Assembly (NCBI GenBank): GCA_004211905.1
Contig: SHBP01000005.1
Span: 84,326 to 148,325, forward strand
Length of the DNA stretch: 64,000 nt
Source of the DNA: SAR92 clade bacterium
GTDB lineage: Bacteria; Pseudomonadota; Gammaproteobacteria; Pseudomonadales; Porticoccaceae
Direction: 5' to 3'
The notes under the pieces are model-generated. The model was given only the letters and a program-made list of their open reading frames with translations. It was not told the origin of the DNA and did no database searches. The translations under genes were made by a program, and so were the position numbers. Shown piece by piece: positions 54,467-64,000 of this stretch (the first letter of the stretch is position 1; the number at the start of each line of letters is the position of its first letter).

Positions 54467-55426
54467 TCAGTCTTGCTTCTGACCGTTCAAGTAGTGATTG
54501 TGAGAGATCTCAGAGCCCGTAACTGGACGATTTTCAAGACTTGCGGAACGCAGTTCTTCAGTCATACCCACTAGTGAGGGGTATTTAGGCTCAGTCATAA
54601 ACTGAGCAAACCATTCTCCCAGCATTTGGTCATCATCCAAGGTTTGCTGGAGCAATTCCTTAACCTGCTGAATATAAGCCCCTGAAATGGGTTCTTTCGC
54701 CATGGCAGCGGTGAGTGGAGGATCTTGCAAGTGATTTGGGGTGATGTCTCGGCTAAGTAGTTCCGTTGCTAGATCATCAAGCATCTCAGTAGCTGCAGGA
54801 GCCCTAAAACCCACAGAGAAGGTCGTGCACTGCCCAATGGCAACACCATGATGTGCGATTTTGGGTGGCAAATACAGCATGTCTCCAGGGTTGAGAGTCC
54901 ATTCATCCGTCACCTCAAGGTTTTTTAGTATTTTCAGAGCAGTCGAATCGGTGTGCAGATCGGCTTCAGAGCACTGCTGGCCAATCCGCCAGTGACGTTG
55001 GCCTTCGCCTTGAATGAGGAAGACATCATAATAATCAAAATGAGGGCCTACATTGCCTCCATCCTCTGCATAACTGACCATAATGTCGTCAACACGCCAA
55101 GATGGAAGAAAATCGAACGATGAGAGTAAAGCAGCAACCTCGGGTACCCAGAGATCAACTCCTTGTACGAGAAGGCTCCAGTTGTGCTCAGGTAAGCTAG
55201 CAAAGCGTGATTCCTTAAAGGGCCCATGCTCTAAAGCCCAGTCATCGCCGATGACCAAGCGCGATTCCACCTCAGCCTCCAACGACAAGCCTGCAAGATC
55301 ATTACCATCAATCGGTGGTTCAAAATTAGGAATGGCATTGCGAATAAGTAGGGGTTTTTTCTGCCAGTATTCTGCTAAAAACTGATCAGCTGTAAGATCG
55401 CCAAGAATAGGGTGATTACTTTCCAT
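54467..55426 (-). CDS. JmjC-type 2-oxoglutarate oxygenase (RoxA/YcfD-like)
   Basis: E. coli YcfD/RoxA hydroxylates an arginine of ribosomal protein uL16. The 319-residue protein has the iron-binding HxD at His129/Asp131 in GPHFDYYDVFL and a distal His near 192 in PPKIAHHGVA. A dimerisation and winged-helix region follows in the C-terminal 100 residues. Synteny near purB also matches E. coli. It begins 11 bases after purB on the same strand. Confidence 0.9.
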   Translation of the reverse strand: MESNHPILGDLTADQFLAEYWQKKPLLIRNAIPNFEPPIDGNDLAGLSLEAEVESRLVIGDDWALEHGPFKESRFASLPEHNWSLLVQGVDLWVPEVAALLSSFDFLPSWRVDDIMVSYAEDGGNVGPHFDYYDVFLIQGEGQRHWRIGQQCSEADLHTDSTALKILKNLEVTDEWTLNPGDMLYLPPKIAHHGVAIGQCTTFSVGFRAPAATEMLDDLATELLSRDITPNHLQDPPLTAAMAKEPISGAYIQQVKELLQQTLDDDQMLGEWFAQFMTEPKYPSLVGMTEELRSASLENRPVTGSEISHNHYLNGQKQD

Positions 55427-55437
55427 TACCGACTAGC

Positions 55438-56850
<1,413 letters not shown>

Positions 56851-56916
56851 TTATACCCGAATTATGCGATTATTTCAGGTTTCAATTAGGTTGTTTATAT
56901 CTCTAGATGTGGCTGC

Positions 56917-57528
56917 TTATTTTGGTAAAACAGCCATTAATCTTCTGCGCTGAAGAAGTAGATGACTTCGCTTCCCGCCAACTTGGTGCCACAAGAAGGC
57001 ACTGCGTATTCCGGAGAAAAGCAAGCAGCGCACTCGCTGAGCGATGCTAGCTTGAGTTAGATACAGCGGATCTCCAGAGACTTGGATTCTACCTTGCATG
57101 GTGCTAACCGTTTCAGTGTAGAGTCCTGCAACATTGGCTATGACATTGTCGTGAGAGGGTGAGAAGTGCTCTGCTTGTTGTTGAGCTAGGGCAATACCGC
57201 TGGCGACCTGAGCTATTTTCTCTGGGTTGTTAATCAGACGTCTTGAAAGATACATAATGCCAATGACATAGCGCATTACATCAGCAGAGCCTTTGGTTCG
57301 ATCAGACAGCATTGTCCGCAGGGACTTAACCCCCAACTCAAGATTGTCCGTTGAGTCATAAAGGTCCAAAACAGATACTGGATTTTGATTCAATAACGTC
57401 GTCATGGCGCTAGAGAGATGGGCATCTGTTATATCCCCATATCGAGCCAATTGATCAACCAGCTCAGCAGATTGAAACACACCAGCCAGAGCGAGGGCTT
57501 GGTCAGAAGTAGGTCGGCTAAAGATCAC
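56917..57528 (-). CDS. hflD: HflD family protein
   Basis: HflD is a membrane-associated helical protein first found as a regulator of lambda CII stability; its native role is unclear. The 203-residue length and the sequence ([19 protein letters not shown] near the N-terminus and [20 protein letters not shown] near the C-terminus) match the family. The start overlaps the mnmA stop by 4 bases, and purB follows, as in E. coli. Confidence 0.92.
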   Translation of the reverse strand: MIFSRPTSDQALALAGVFQSAELVDQLARYGDITDAHLSSAMTTLLNQNPVSVLDLYDSTDNLELGVKSLRTMLSDRTKGSADVMRYVIGIMYLSRRLINNPEKIAQVASGIALAQQQAEHFSPSHDNVIANVAGLYTETVSTMQGRIQVSGDPLYLTQASIAQRVRCLLFSGIRSAFLWHQVGGKRSHLLLQRRRLMAVLPK

Positions 57529-58628
57529 TCAGATTGGTTCCATGTCCGTTCAATAACTCCGCCGCCTAAACAGCAATCATCTTGGTAAAAAACCACCGAC
57601 TGGCCTGGCGTCACTGCTCTTTGTGGCTCATCAAAGCTCACCACACAACCGCCTTGGGCATCAATCTCCACGCTACAGGCTTGATCAGGTTGGCGATAGC
57701 GTGTCTTAGCCATGCATAGCAGGGGTTCAGACAAAGATGGCTGTCCATTGATCCAATTAATGCCGGATGCTGCTAGATGGTTAGTGAACAAAAGAGGGTG
57801 CTCTGACCCCTGGCCCACAATTAATACATTTCGGTCTAGGTCTTTGTCCAAGGTATACCAGGGAGCATCGCCACTATCTTTGACTCCACCAATGCCTAAA
57901 CCTTGGCGCTGGCCTATGGTGTAAAACATTAACCCTTGATGCTCACCCATTGCCATACCCTCTGGAGTCTCCATTACTCCAGGTTGAGCGGGAATATACT
58001 GCTCAAGGAAGTCTTTAAAGCGACGCTCGCCGATAAAGCAAATACCAGTGCTGTCTTTTTTGTCAGAGGTGACAAACCCATGTTTGTCAGCAATTGCTCT
58101 GACCTCAGGTTTGTCCAGCTCTCCCACAGGAAAAAGAGACTTAGCAAATGCTCGCTCCTCAACAGCATGTAAGAAGTAACTTTGATCTTTATTGTTGTCT
58201 AAACCTTTGAGCAACCGAGCGTGACCAGCGGTGTTATCAACCCGCGTGTAGTGCCCGGTGGCTATGTAATCAGCCCCTAAAATCTGAGCATAATCCAGGA
58301 AGACCTTAAACTTGATCTCACGGTTGCACAGAATATCTGGGTTAGGCGTTCGCCCTGCTCGATATTCTTCTAGAAAATGTTCAAAGACATTGTCCCAATA
58401 ATCTGCGGCAAAATTGGCTGTGTGTAGGGTAATTCCCAGTTTGTCGCACACTTGCTGGGCATCAGCGAGGTCAGCAATGGCTGTGCAATACTCAGAGCCA
58501 TCGTCTTCATCCCAGTTTTTCATAAACAGGCCTTCAACCTGATAGCCTTGCTCGATCAGTAATAGAGCAGCAACCGAGGAATCAACGCCCCCAGACATGC
58601 CGACAATAACTTTTTGGGTTGTACTCAT
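57525..58628 (-). CDS. mnmA: tRNA-specific 2-thiouridylase
   Basis: MnmA inserts sulfur at U34 of tRNA-Lys, -Glu and -Gln, receiving it from TusE (encoded at 21.2 kb). From ATG 58628 the protein has 367 residues. It shows the PP-loop SGGVDS (12-17), [21 protein letters not shown] and the catalytic [12 protein letters not shown] with a cysteine near 201. A start 15 bases upstream (58643) is possible. It overlaps hflD by 4 bases. Confidence 0.96.
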   Translation of the reverse strand: MSTTQKVIVGMSGGVDSSVAALLLIEQGYQVEGLFMKNWDEDDGSEYCTAIADLADAQQVCDKLGITLHTANFAADYWDNVFEHFLEEYRAGRTPNPDILCNREIKFKVFLDYAQILGADYIATGHYTRVDNTAGHARLLKGLDNNKDQSYFLHAVEERAFAKSLFPVGELDKPEVRAIADKHGFVTSDKKDSTGICFIGERRFKDFLEQYIPAQPGVMETPEGMAMGEHQGLMFYTIGQRQGLGIGGVKDSGDAPWYTLDKDLDRNVLIVGQGSEHPLLFTNHLAASGINWINGQPSLSEPLLCMAKTRYRQPDQACSVEIDAQGGCVVSFDEPQRAVTPGQSVVFYQDDCCLGGGVIERTWNQSE

Positions 58629-58670
58629 AATAGTCGAAGGCAACTCTTAAATTGGTGAAGGAGGGCGCTA

Positions 58671-59117
58671 CTATAAGCGGTTACGGAACATTTCCAAAGA
58701 GAAAACACGCCCGGAAATAAAGTCATCAATGGCCTGGTCTACCATTTCACTGCGCGGTTTGTTGGTGGGGTCTCTTATTTCTTCCAAGGTCATCCACTCG
58801 GCGCAATCAATATCATTATCAATTTCAGCATCTTCATTAAAATTCAACGGTTCGGCGACAAACACCAAGCGGTAATAAGTAATACCAGAGGTAGGAGACA
58901 TCGCATTAGAAAATCCTAAAAATCCGGTGATTGCTACCTCCCAGCCAGTTTCCTCCATGGTTTCACGGAGAGCGGCCGCCATAACATCCTCTCCTGGCTC
59001 CACATGACCTGCGGGTTGATTGATAACCTGCTCACCATCAATAGTTTCGCGGACCATTAAAAACTTATTGTCCCGCTCAACGACAGTGGCTACGGTTAAA
59101 TGTATAGAATTAGGCAC
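58671..59117 (-). CDS. nudJ: Nudix hydrolase, NudJ-like
   Basis: NudJ-type enzymes hydrolyse nucleotide phosphates and thiamine pyrophosphate precursors. The 148-residue protein has a complete Nudix box at 37-59 (G-X5-E-X7-REUXEEXGU). Its position between rluE and mnmA is the same as in E. coli, which supports the NudJ assignment over other Nudix types. Confidence 0.9.
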   Translation of the reverse strand: MPNSIHLTVATVVERDNKFLMVRETIDGEQVINQPAGHVEPGEDVMAAALRETMEETGWEVAITGFLGFSNAMSPTSGITYYRLVFVAEPLNFNEDAEIDNDIDCAEWMTLEEIRDPTNKPRSEMVDQAIDDFISGRVFSLEMFRNRL

Positions 59118-59140
59118 GGTACTATCCTTTTATGATTAGA

Positions 59141-59695
59141 TTAACTAATGGTTTGATGACGATACTCTCCGGGCTGCAGATCACCAAGACTCCATTCACC
59201 GACGGCTACTCGCACTAGGCGCAGTGTCGGGAGGTTAATTGCAGCGGTCATTCGTCGAATTTGGCGATTGCGACCCTCGTTGATGACCAGTTCCATCCAG
59301 CTATCTGGAACCGTTTTACGTACTCTAATCGGAGGAGTTCGTTTCCAGAGCTCGGGTTCTGACAGAATTTTACAAGAAATAGCACGAGCATCACCGTCCT
59401 TTAAGTTCACGCCCGATATAAGCTGGTTACAATGTTTTAGGGTCGCTTTTCCCTCTACCTGCACCCAGTAGGTCTTGCTGAGCTTGTTCTTGGGGTGGCT
59501 TATCTTTGACTGTAACTTACCGTTATCTGTCAGTAGTAGCAGGCCCTCAGAGTCATAGTCTAGGCGTCCTGCAGGGTAAACAGCCTTAATATTGATATAA
59601 TCAGATAGGGTTTTACGCTCACTCTCATCTGTGAATTGACTGAGAACTTGGAAAGGTTTATTAAAAATAATCAACTTGGTCACACCAACCTCCAT
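59141..59695 (-). CDS. rluE: 23S rRNA pseudouridine-2457 synthase
   Basis: RluE isomerises U2457 of 23S rRNA. The 184-residue protein is of the RsuA family without an S4 domain, as in RluE. The catalytic Asp46 lies in AGRLDYDSEGLLLLT, and INEGRNRQIRRMTAA is the usual later motif. It is divergent from icd, as in E. coli, with about 130 bases between. Confidence 0.92.
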   Translation of the reverse strand: MEVGVTKLIIFNKPFQVLSQFTDESERKTLSDYINIKAVYPAGRLDYDSEGLLLLTDNGKLQSKISHPKNKLSKTYWVQVEGKATLKHCNQLISGVNLKDGDARAISCKILSEPELWKRTPPIRVRKTVPDSWMELVINEGRNRQIRRMTAAINLPTLRLVRVAVGEWSLGDLQPGEYRHQTIS

Positions 59696-59826
59696 TGATA
59701 GACATTATAAATGAAACATATTTACAAAATAGGGCATAACTTATGTTAATATGGGCGCATTAGGTAAATTTTCTACAAGACCGAATCTCACCCAACCAAC
59801 AATACATTTGATCCATGGAGACAATA

Positions 59827-61080
59827 ATGGGATACAAGCATATACAAGTTCCTCAAACCGGTGAAAAAATCACTGTTAATTCTGACTTCTCTCTCAACGT
59901 TCCCAATAACCCTGTAATACCATTTATCGAAGGCGATGGCATTGGCGTGGATATCACTCCCGTCATGGTTAAAGTTATTGATGCTGCTGTGGCAAAAGCC
60001 TACGACGGCGCAAAGAAAATTTCTTGGATGGAAGTTTACTGTGGTGAGAAAGCAGCCGAATTATATGAGGGTGACTGGTTCCCAGCTGAGACCTTAGAAG
60101 CAGTAAAAGACTATAGCGTATCGATTAAAGGGCCTTTGACCACACCTGTAGGCGGTGGTTTCCGCTCATTGAACGTTGCCTTGCGTCAAGAGCTAGATTT
60201 GTTTGTTTGCCAGCGTCCAGTGCGCTGGTTCTCAGGTGTTCCATCACCAGTAAAAGAGCCAAACAAGGTTGATATGTGTATCTTCCGTGAGAACTCAGAA
60301 GACATTTATGCTGGTATCGAGTGGAGAGCAGGTACAGACGAAGCGAACAAGGTTATAAAGTTTCTCAAAGAAGAGATGAGCGTTAGCAAGATTCGTTTTG
60401 ATACAAACTGCGGTATTGGCGTTAAGCCAGTGTCAGAGCAGGGTACCAAACGTCTTGTTGCAAAAGCTATTCAGTACGCAATTGACCAAAATAAGCCCTC
60501 AGTGACAATAGTGCACAAGGGCAACATTATGAAGTTTACTGAAGGCGCGTTCTGCGATTGGGGTTATGAAGTTGCCCGCGACAGTTTTGGTGGCGAGCCT
60601 CTTGATGGTGGGCCATGGCATACAGTGAAAAACCCAAACACCGGCGAAGATATCGTCATTAAAGACGTTATTGCAGATGCTATGCTTCAGCAAATCATCC
60701 TGCGTCCAGATGAGTACAGTGTTATTGCAACTCTAAACCTAAATGGTGACTACATTTCAGACGCATTAGCAGCTCAAGTGGGCGGTATTGGTATTGCACC
60801 AGGCGCCAACCTCTCTGACGATGTAGCTATCTTTGAAGCGACTCACGGCACCGCGCCCAAGTATGCGGGCCAAGATAAGGTAAATCCTGGATCATTGATA
60901 CTCTCAGCTGAGATGATGTTGCGCCACCTCGGGTGGGGGGAAGCGGCAGACTTAGTGATTAAGGGTATTGAGGGTGCTATAACCGAAAAGAAAGTAACCT
61001 ATGACTTTGAGCGTCTCATGGACGACGCCATATTGATGTCTTGCTCTGAATTTGGCGATGCAATGATCGAAAATATGTAA
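59827..61080 (+). CDS. icd: NADP-dependent isocitrate dehydrogenase
   Basis: Icd oxidises isocitrate to 2-oxoglutarate in the TCA cycle. From ATG 59827 (GGAG at 59817-59820) the protein has 417 residues, one more than E. coli Icd. Visible are [10 protein letters not shown], the substrate and phosphorylation segment [14 protein letters not shown] with Ser114, the site modified by AceK in E. coli, and [14 protein letters not shown]. aceA and glcB in the same window make isocitrate a branch point; an aceK gene was not seen here. Confidence 0.97.
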   Translation: MGYKHIQVPQTGEKITVNSDFSLNVPNNPVIPFIEGDGIGVDITPVMVKVIDAAVAKAYDGAKKISWMEVYCGEKAAELYEGDWFPAETLEAVKDYSVSIKGPLTTPVGGGFRSLNVALRQELDLFVCQRPVRWFSGVPSPVKEPNKVDMCIFRENSEDIYAGIEWRAGTDEANKVIKFLKEEMSVSKIRFDTNCGIGVKPVSEQGTKRLVAKAIQYAIDQNKPSVTIVHKGNIMKFTEGAFCDWGYEVARDSFGGEPLDGGPWHTVKNPNTGEDIVIKDVIADAMLQQIILRPDEYSVIATLNLNGDYISDALAAQVGGIGIAPGANLSDDVAIFEATHGTAPKYAGQDKVNPGSLILSAEMMLRHLGWGEAADLVIKGIEGAITEKKVTYDFERLMDDAILMSCSEFGDAMIENM

Positions 61081-61101
61081 TTGGTCCAGCGTTTTACGAG
61101 A

Positions 61102-61127
61102 AACCCGGCCATTGTGCCGGGTTTTTT
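61102..61127 (+). terminator. Intrinsic terminator of icd
   Basis: An 8-bp perfect stem (AACCCGGC 61102-61109, GCCGGGTT 61116-61123) with a 6-base loop is followed by T residues on the + strand, 22 bases after the icd stop. Confidence 0.9.
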
Positions 61128-61161
61128 GTGGGTATTACTTTCTCAGGTATCTAGGTCGTTT

Positions 61162-62511
61162 CTAGGTTAGCTGCGCAGTCTCATGTTCTTTGCGCATTCG
61201 TGCGACTTTTACCTTCACCATTGCATAGCCCAAAACGCCAAATAATACTGAGCCGATGGCCTGACCAATTAATACGCCTCCTGCTTGCCAGAAATGAGCG
61301 CCAACCAAAACAAAAGGTACTGTACCAATGGATGCTTTACCCACGTTTAATGCACTTGAAATGCGTGGTGACCCAAGATTATTAAGAGCCGCATTTGAAA
61401 CAAAAAGCATGCCGTTAAAAATAAAACTGATGGCGATGAAATTACAAAATAATATAATAAGATCAGCAGCTTGCCCGTCAAACTTAAATAGATTTATAAT
61501 TATATTCTGACCTATCAGAAGTAAGATGCTCATGGCTACACAGAAGGCTATATTTATAAGGTGAGCATCGCTCAAGGCCCGTTGAACCCGTGCCCAACTG
61601 CCAGCACCAAAATTCTGACCCAAAATAGGGCCAACAGAGCCAGAAAGAGAGAAAACAAAGGCAAAGCACACAGGTATCAATCGGCCAATCACCGCGTAAC
61701 CAGCCACATAACCACTTCCAAATACCGCTAACGATGCCATTACGTAGGCATTGGCAAGGGGTGTGGCGGCGTTAGTAAGCATTGCTGGCAATGCAATGTT
61801 TAATATGGGGCCAGTATCTTGCCTAAAATTAAGCCAGTTGGGCCGTGTAAAGAGTTTATGTTTACTATGTACACGGTTCATGGCATAGATAAATATTGTT
61901 ACCCGTGCAAATACTGATGCAATGGCGGCTCCAGTAACGCCTAAATCTAGGGCAAAGATAAAAATCGGGTCAAGCACAGCGTTCACAACCGCTCCCGTCA
62001 ACGTAGACATCATCGAGCCCCTAGCATCACCAACCGCCCTTAACACCGCGCTAGCTCCCAGCCCAAGCGCTAAGAACACCGAAGAGGGCACTACCAAGAT
62101 TAAATACTCTCGAGCCGATGCTGCTACGTTGCCCTTTGCGCCCATTAACGCGATGAGTTGGTCTAGATAAAGCATCACCACAGCGATTGAGCCGATGCTG
62201 ATAAGCGCTGCAATTAACAACACATTTACCGCGTATTCTCTTGCCTTCTGCACCTGCTTAGCGCCCACAGACTTAGATACTAAGGCCCCCGCGGCAATTG
62301 ACGTGCCAATTGAAATAGACGTCACCAAAAAGGTCAAAGTGCCCGCAATGCCAATCCCTGCCACTAGATCAGGGTCCCCAAGCAGGCTAATAAAGAACAT
62401 ATCCAGCAGATCCACAAAAAAGATCGACATAAGTCCCACAGCGCTAGTGGTCGACATCACAACGATGTGACGCAAAAGCTTGCCTTGGACGAATTTAGCA
62501 GTGTCGTTCAT
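61162..62511 (-). CDS. MATE-family multidrug/metabolite exporter
   Basis: The 449-residue protein has about twelve hydrophobic segments in two MATE repeats, with the characteristic DLLDMFFISLLGDPDLVAGIG near the N-terminus and GQNFGAGSWARVQRAL mid-protein. Such proteins export cationic drugs or metabolites using Na+ or H+ gradients. The substrate is unknown. It lies tail-to-tail with icd. Confidence 0.92.
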   Translation of the reverse strand: MNDTAKFVQGKLLRHIVVMSTTSAVGLMSIFFVDLLDMFFISLLGDPDLVAGIGIAGTLTFLVTSISIGTSIAAGALVSKSVGAKQVQKAREYAVNVLLIAALISIGSIAVVMLYLDQLIALMGAKGNVAASAREYLILVVPSSVFLALGLGASAVLRAVGDARGSMMSTLTGAVVNAVLDPIFIFALDLGVTGAAIASVFARVTIFIYAMNRVHSKHKLFTRPNWLNFRQDTGPILNIALPAMLTNAATPLANAYVMASLAVFGSGYVAGYAVIGRLIPVCFAFVFSLSGSVGPILGQNFGAGSWARVQRALSDAHLINIAFCVAMSILLLIGQNIIINLFKFDGQAADLIILFCNFIAISFIFNGMLFVSNAALNNLGSPRISSALNVGKASIGTVPFVLVGAHFWQAGGVLIGQAIGSVLFGVLGYAMVKVKVARMRKEHETAQLT

Positions 62512-62829
62512 GGTGAGATGATCTCTGAAAGTAAGAAGCCGAGTGCGATTAAGTGATTTATATTTAGATTATATACTGGTTATTAACTCAGTTAGATGAT
62601 CCTGTCCGGAGAAACCGCTAAATAGCCAAAAAAAACCTCCCAATATTGGGAGGTTTTATTGGTAATTGGCCACACGCATTAATTTGTAAGTTTTGGGCTA
62701 GAAAGCTATGTTTAGCTAAAAAATCAGGCCAACCATATCGCTTTTAGCATGGGCTAGCAGAGCTGGCACGTAATTGCGTAAGCAATTTAAGTGACAGGTT
62801 TACTAGTCCTTTGCCTAAACTTGTTAACT
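62512..62829. other. Gap between the MATE gene and the VOC gene
   Basis: No coding sequence was recognised. The only clear element is the 26-bp palindromic terminator at 62632-62657. The rest is AT-rich without recognisable motifs. Confidence 0.5.
62632..62657 (-). terminator. 26-bp perfect palindromic terminator
   Basis: A fully symmetric 26-base element (AAAACCTCCCAA, TA centre shared, TTGGGAGGTTTT) with A/T runs on both sides can act in both directions. It most likely ends the minus-strand VOC transcript. Confidence 0.82.
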
Positions 62830-63225
62830 TTATGCTGGTTTATGAAACTCAATAACATTGCTGTCAGGGTCTCTAACAAAGATAAATGTTGCCCCATCAG
62901 GTAACGTAATTGGGCCTCCAGTGATGGGTATATTTTTACTTTCTAGTTGTGACTTGACAGACTCTAGATTAGTTATTTCCAGAGCCATATGAGTGTAACC
63001 GGTATGTTTTAATGGTATATCCATTAAAACATTCTCTACGCTTTCTTTGTTGGCATTAAGAATGAAATTTATATTGATACCAGATGGATGTTCCATTATT
63101 GCTACCGGCTCAGGCCCGATAGGACCAACTATAAAATCGAATCCGATTTTCTCATAAAATTCTCTTGACTTATCGAGGTCAGAAACTCTAATGCCTATAT
63201 GATTTAATCTGGTAATTTCTTTCAT
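62830..63225 (-). CDS. VOC-family glyoxalase-like protein
   Basis: The 131-residue protein has the vicinal-oxygen-chelate fold. Probable metal ligands are His9 (LNHIGIRV), His79 (GYTHMALEI) and Glu126 (VIEFHKP). It resembles lactoylglutathione-lyase-like proteins of unknown substrate. It stands between the partial csgG gene (66-base gap) and its own terminator. Confidence 0.82.
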   Translation of the reverse strand: MKEITRLNHIGIRVSDLDKSREFYEKIGFDFIVGPIGPEPVAIMEHPSGININFILNANKESVENVLMDIPLKHTGYTHMALEITNLESVKSQLESKNIPITGGPITLPDGATFIFVRDPDSNVIEFHKPA

Positions 63226-63291
63226 TTTATTCCTTAAAGTTTACGCTTTATCTAAAAAGTTATCTAATGGCTTGTGACTACTGCTCAGCAA

Positions 63292-64000
63292 TCAAGCCCC
63301 AATTTTAGGTTCTACACCTAAATATTTAGTCAGCGTTGAATCGTTTAAGTCATTTGGCTCATCTAGTGCCCAAGAACCTTGCTCTATACCGTCGGCGATT
63401 AAGTGGATTAACGCTAATTCGATTGCTGACAAAACACAAAGCTGCGATGGTTCGTTAATAGTTGTACCAGCCTCCATTTCAAGAAGCTCTTTAAACTCGA
63501 TAAATCGATATACCCCCGAGGTGATCTCTTGAGAAAGAATTTTCTTAGTGGTCATAACACTATGAGCTACTCTTCCGGTTCTGACATCGATGGCCCTGAG
63601 GTTAACGGTGACCTGGTCTTCTCGGTATTGCTCTGACCCACCGACTCCAAAATACCGAAGTCCTTCGCCTCCTGTCCTAATATTACTCTCATAAGCAATG
63701 ATACCGCCCTCTAAAATGATATTAGCCGACAAGAGAGAAGGCAGCGTATTCTGGTTGTTAGCTGGTACATCTGGTTTGTTTTGTGCTGCCCGGATGATTT
63801 TTCTTTCAGTGAGAAGATTTTGTAACCCCTCTCTTTCCAGTGGAATAAACCAACCGGAATCAGTCATTGCACTCATCAGCATTGACGTAGCACCCTGAGT
63901 CACTGAAGTTGAAAACGAGCTCGATGGTGCAGGTTTATATTGCCCAGTTTGGTCTCTAAAGTTATAAATTGCAGCCACGATCTTTCCCTTTGGTGATGGC
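63292..64000 (-). CDS. csgG: CsgG-family curli secretion channel, partial at right edge
   Basis: CsgG forms the outer membrane channel through which curli amyloid subunits are secreted. The frame is open to the window edge: the codons upstream of 63978 read PSPKGKI and join the family sequence at IYNFRDQTGQYKPAP, so the GTG at 63978 is internal. The signal peptide and lipobox (about 50 residues) lie outside. Conserved segments include STSVTQGATSMLMSAM, FIPLEREGLQNLLTERKIIRAAQ and ESNIRTGGEGLRYFG. Other csg genes would be to the right. Absent those, it could also be an HfaB-type homologue. Confidence 0.9.
   Translation of the reverse strand, partial: PSPKGKIVAAIYNFRDQTGQYKPAPSSSFSTSVTQGATSMLMSAMTDSGWFIPLEREGLQNLLTERKIIRAAQNKPDVPANNQNTLPSLLSANIILEGGIIAYESNIRTGGEGLRYFGVGGSEQYREDQVTVNLRAIDVRTGRVAHSVMTTKKILSQEITSGVYRFIEFKELLEMEAGTTINEPSQLCVLSAIELALIHLIADGIEQGSWALDEPNDLNDSTLTKYLGVEPKIGA

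Overview
The window is chromosomal DNA from a gammaproteobacterium of moderate G+C, probably a marine, Cellvibrionales-like lineage. The main evidence is gene order. The block icd / rluE-nudJ-mnmA-hflD-purB followed by an ycfD/roxA-type oxygenase matches enterobacterial order. glnS-cysS next to ppiB-lpxH, dapA-bamC and trmA-phhB-tusE are also typical of the class. FabV in place of FabI, an AddAB-like helicase/nuclease pair, a ~526-residue isocitrate lyase with malate synthase G, and secreted proteins with calcium-binding and dockerin-like tails suggest a free-living marine heterotroph. The lineage assignment is inference.

Layout. 1-5.3 kb: the N-terminus of a FemAB-like/DUF482 protein at the left edge, then fabV, an LpxL-type acyltransferase, dapA, bamC and a beta-lactamase-fold hydrolase, all on +. 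5.3-5.7 kb: an AT-rich gap with DnaA-box-like sites. 5.7-23.5 kb: mostly minus-strand housekeeping genes (LRR lipoprotein, rsmJ on +, EamA transporter, dapE, a cmoM-like gene broken by two in-frame TAA codons, a membrane J-protein, DAHP synthase, the AddA/AddB-like pair, rmuC and a DUF2489 protein on +, trmA-phhB-tusE, a Bax inhibitor-1 family protein, lpxH, ppiB). 23.7-29.9 kb: glnS-cysS, a glycerophosphodiesterase, a crotonase, a membrane protein of unknown function, folD. 30.1-34.7 kb: an XdhC/MocA pair behind a 16-bp perfect palindrome, a cysteine-desulfurase-like enzyme, an MFS transporter and a small membrane protein. 35-41.3 kb: an accessory-looking block of two large secreted proteins (a glycoside-hydrolase-like protein and an M64-like metallopeptidase) sharing thrombospondin-3-like calcium repeats and a C-terminal dockerin-like module. 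It abuts a tRNA-Pro/Arg/His cluster. 41.8-48.5 kb: a methyltransferase, a PLP decarboxylase, fadB and two secreted or membrane hydrolases. 48.6-61.1 kb: the isocitrate node (aceA, LysR regulator, glcB-rraA, and icd) around the conserved purB-hflD-mnmA-nudJ-rluE block. 61.1-64 kb: a MATE exporter, a VOC protein and a csgG gene cut by the right edge.

Most of the window is ordinary core genome. The points most worth a second look are: the doubly interrupted cmoM; the paired secreted proteins with a common dockerin-like tail; an RraA homologue that keeps the D-X20-R-D motif of the HMG/CHA aldolase family directly behind malate synthase G; the XdhC/MocA/desulfurase group; and the DnaA-box cluster. 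No CRISPR array, insertion sequence, integrase or prophage was recognised.
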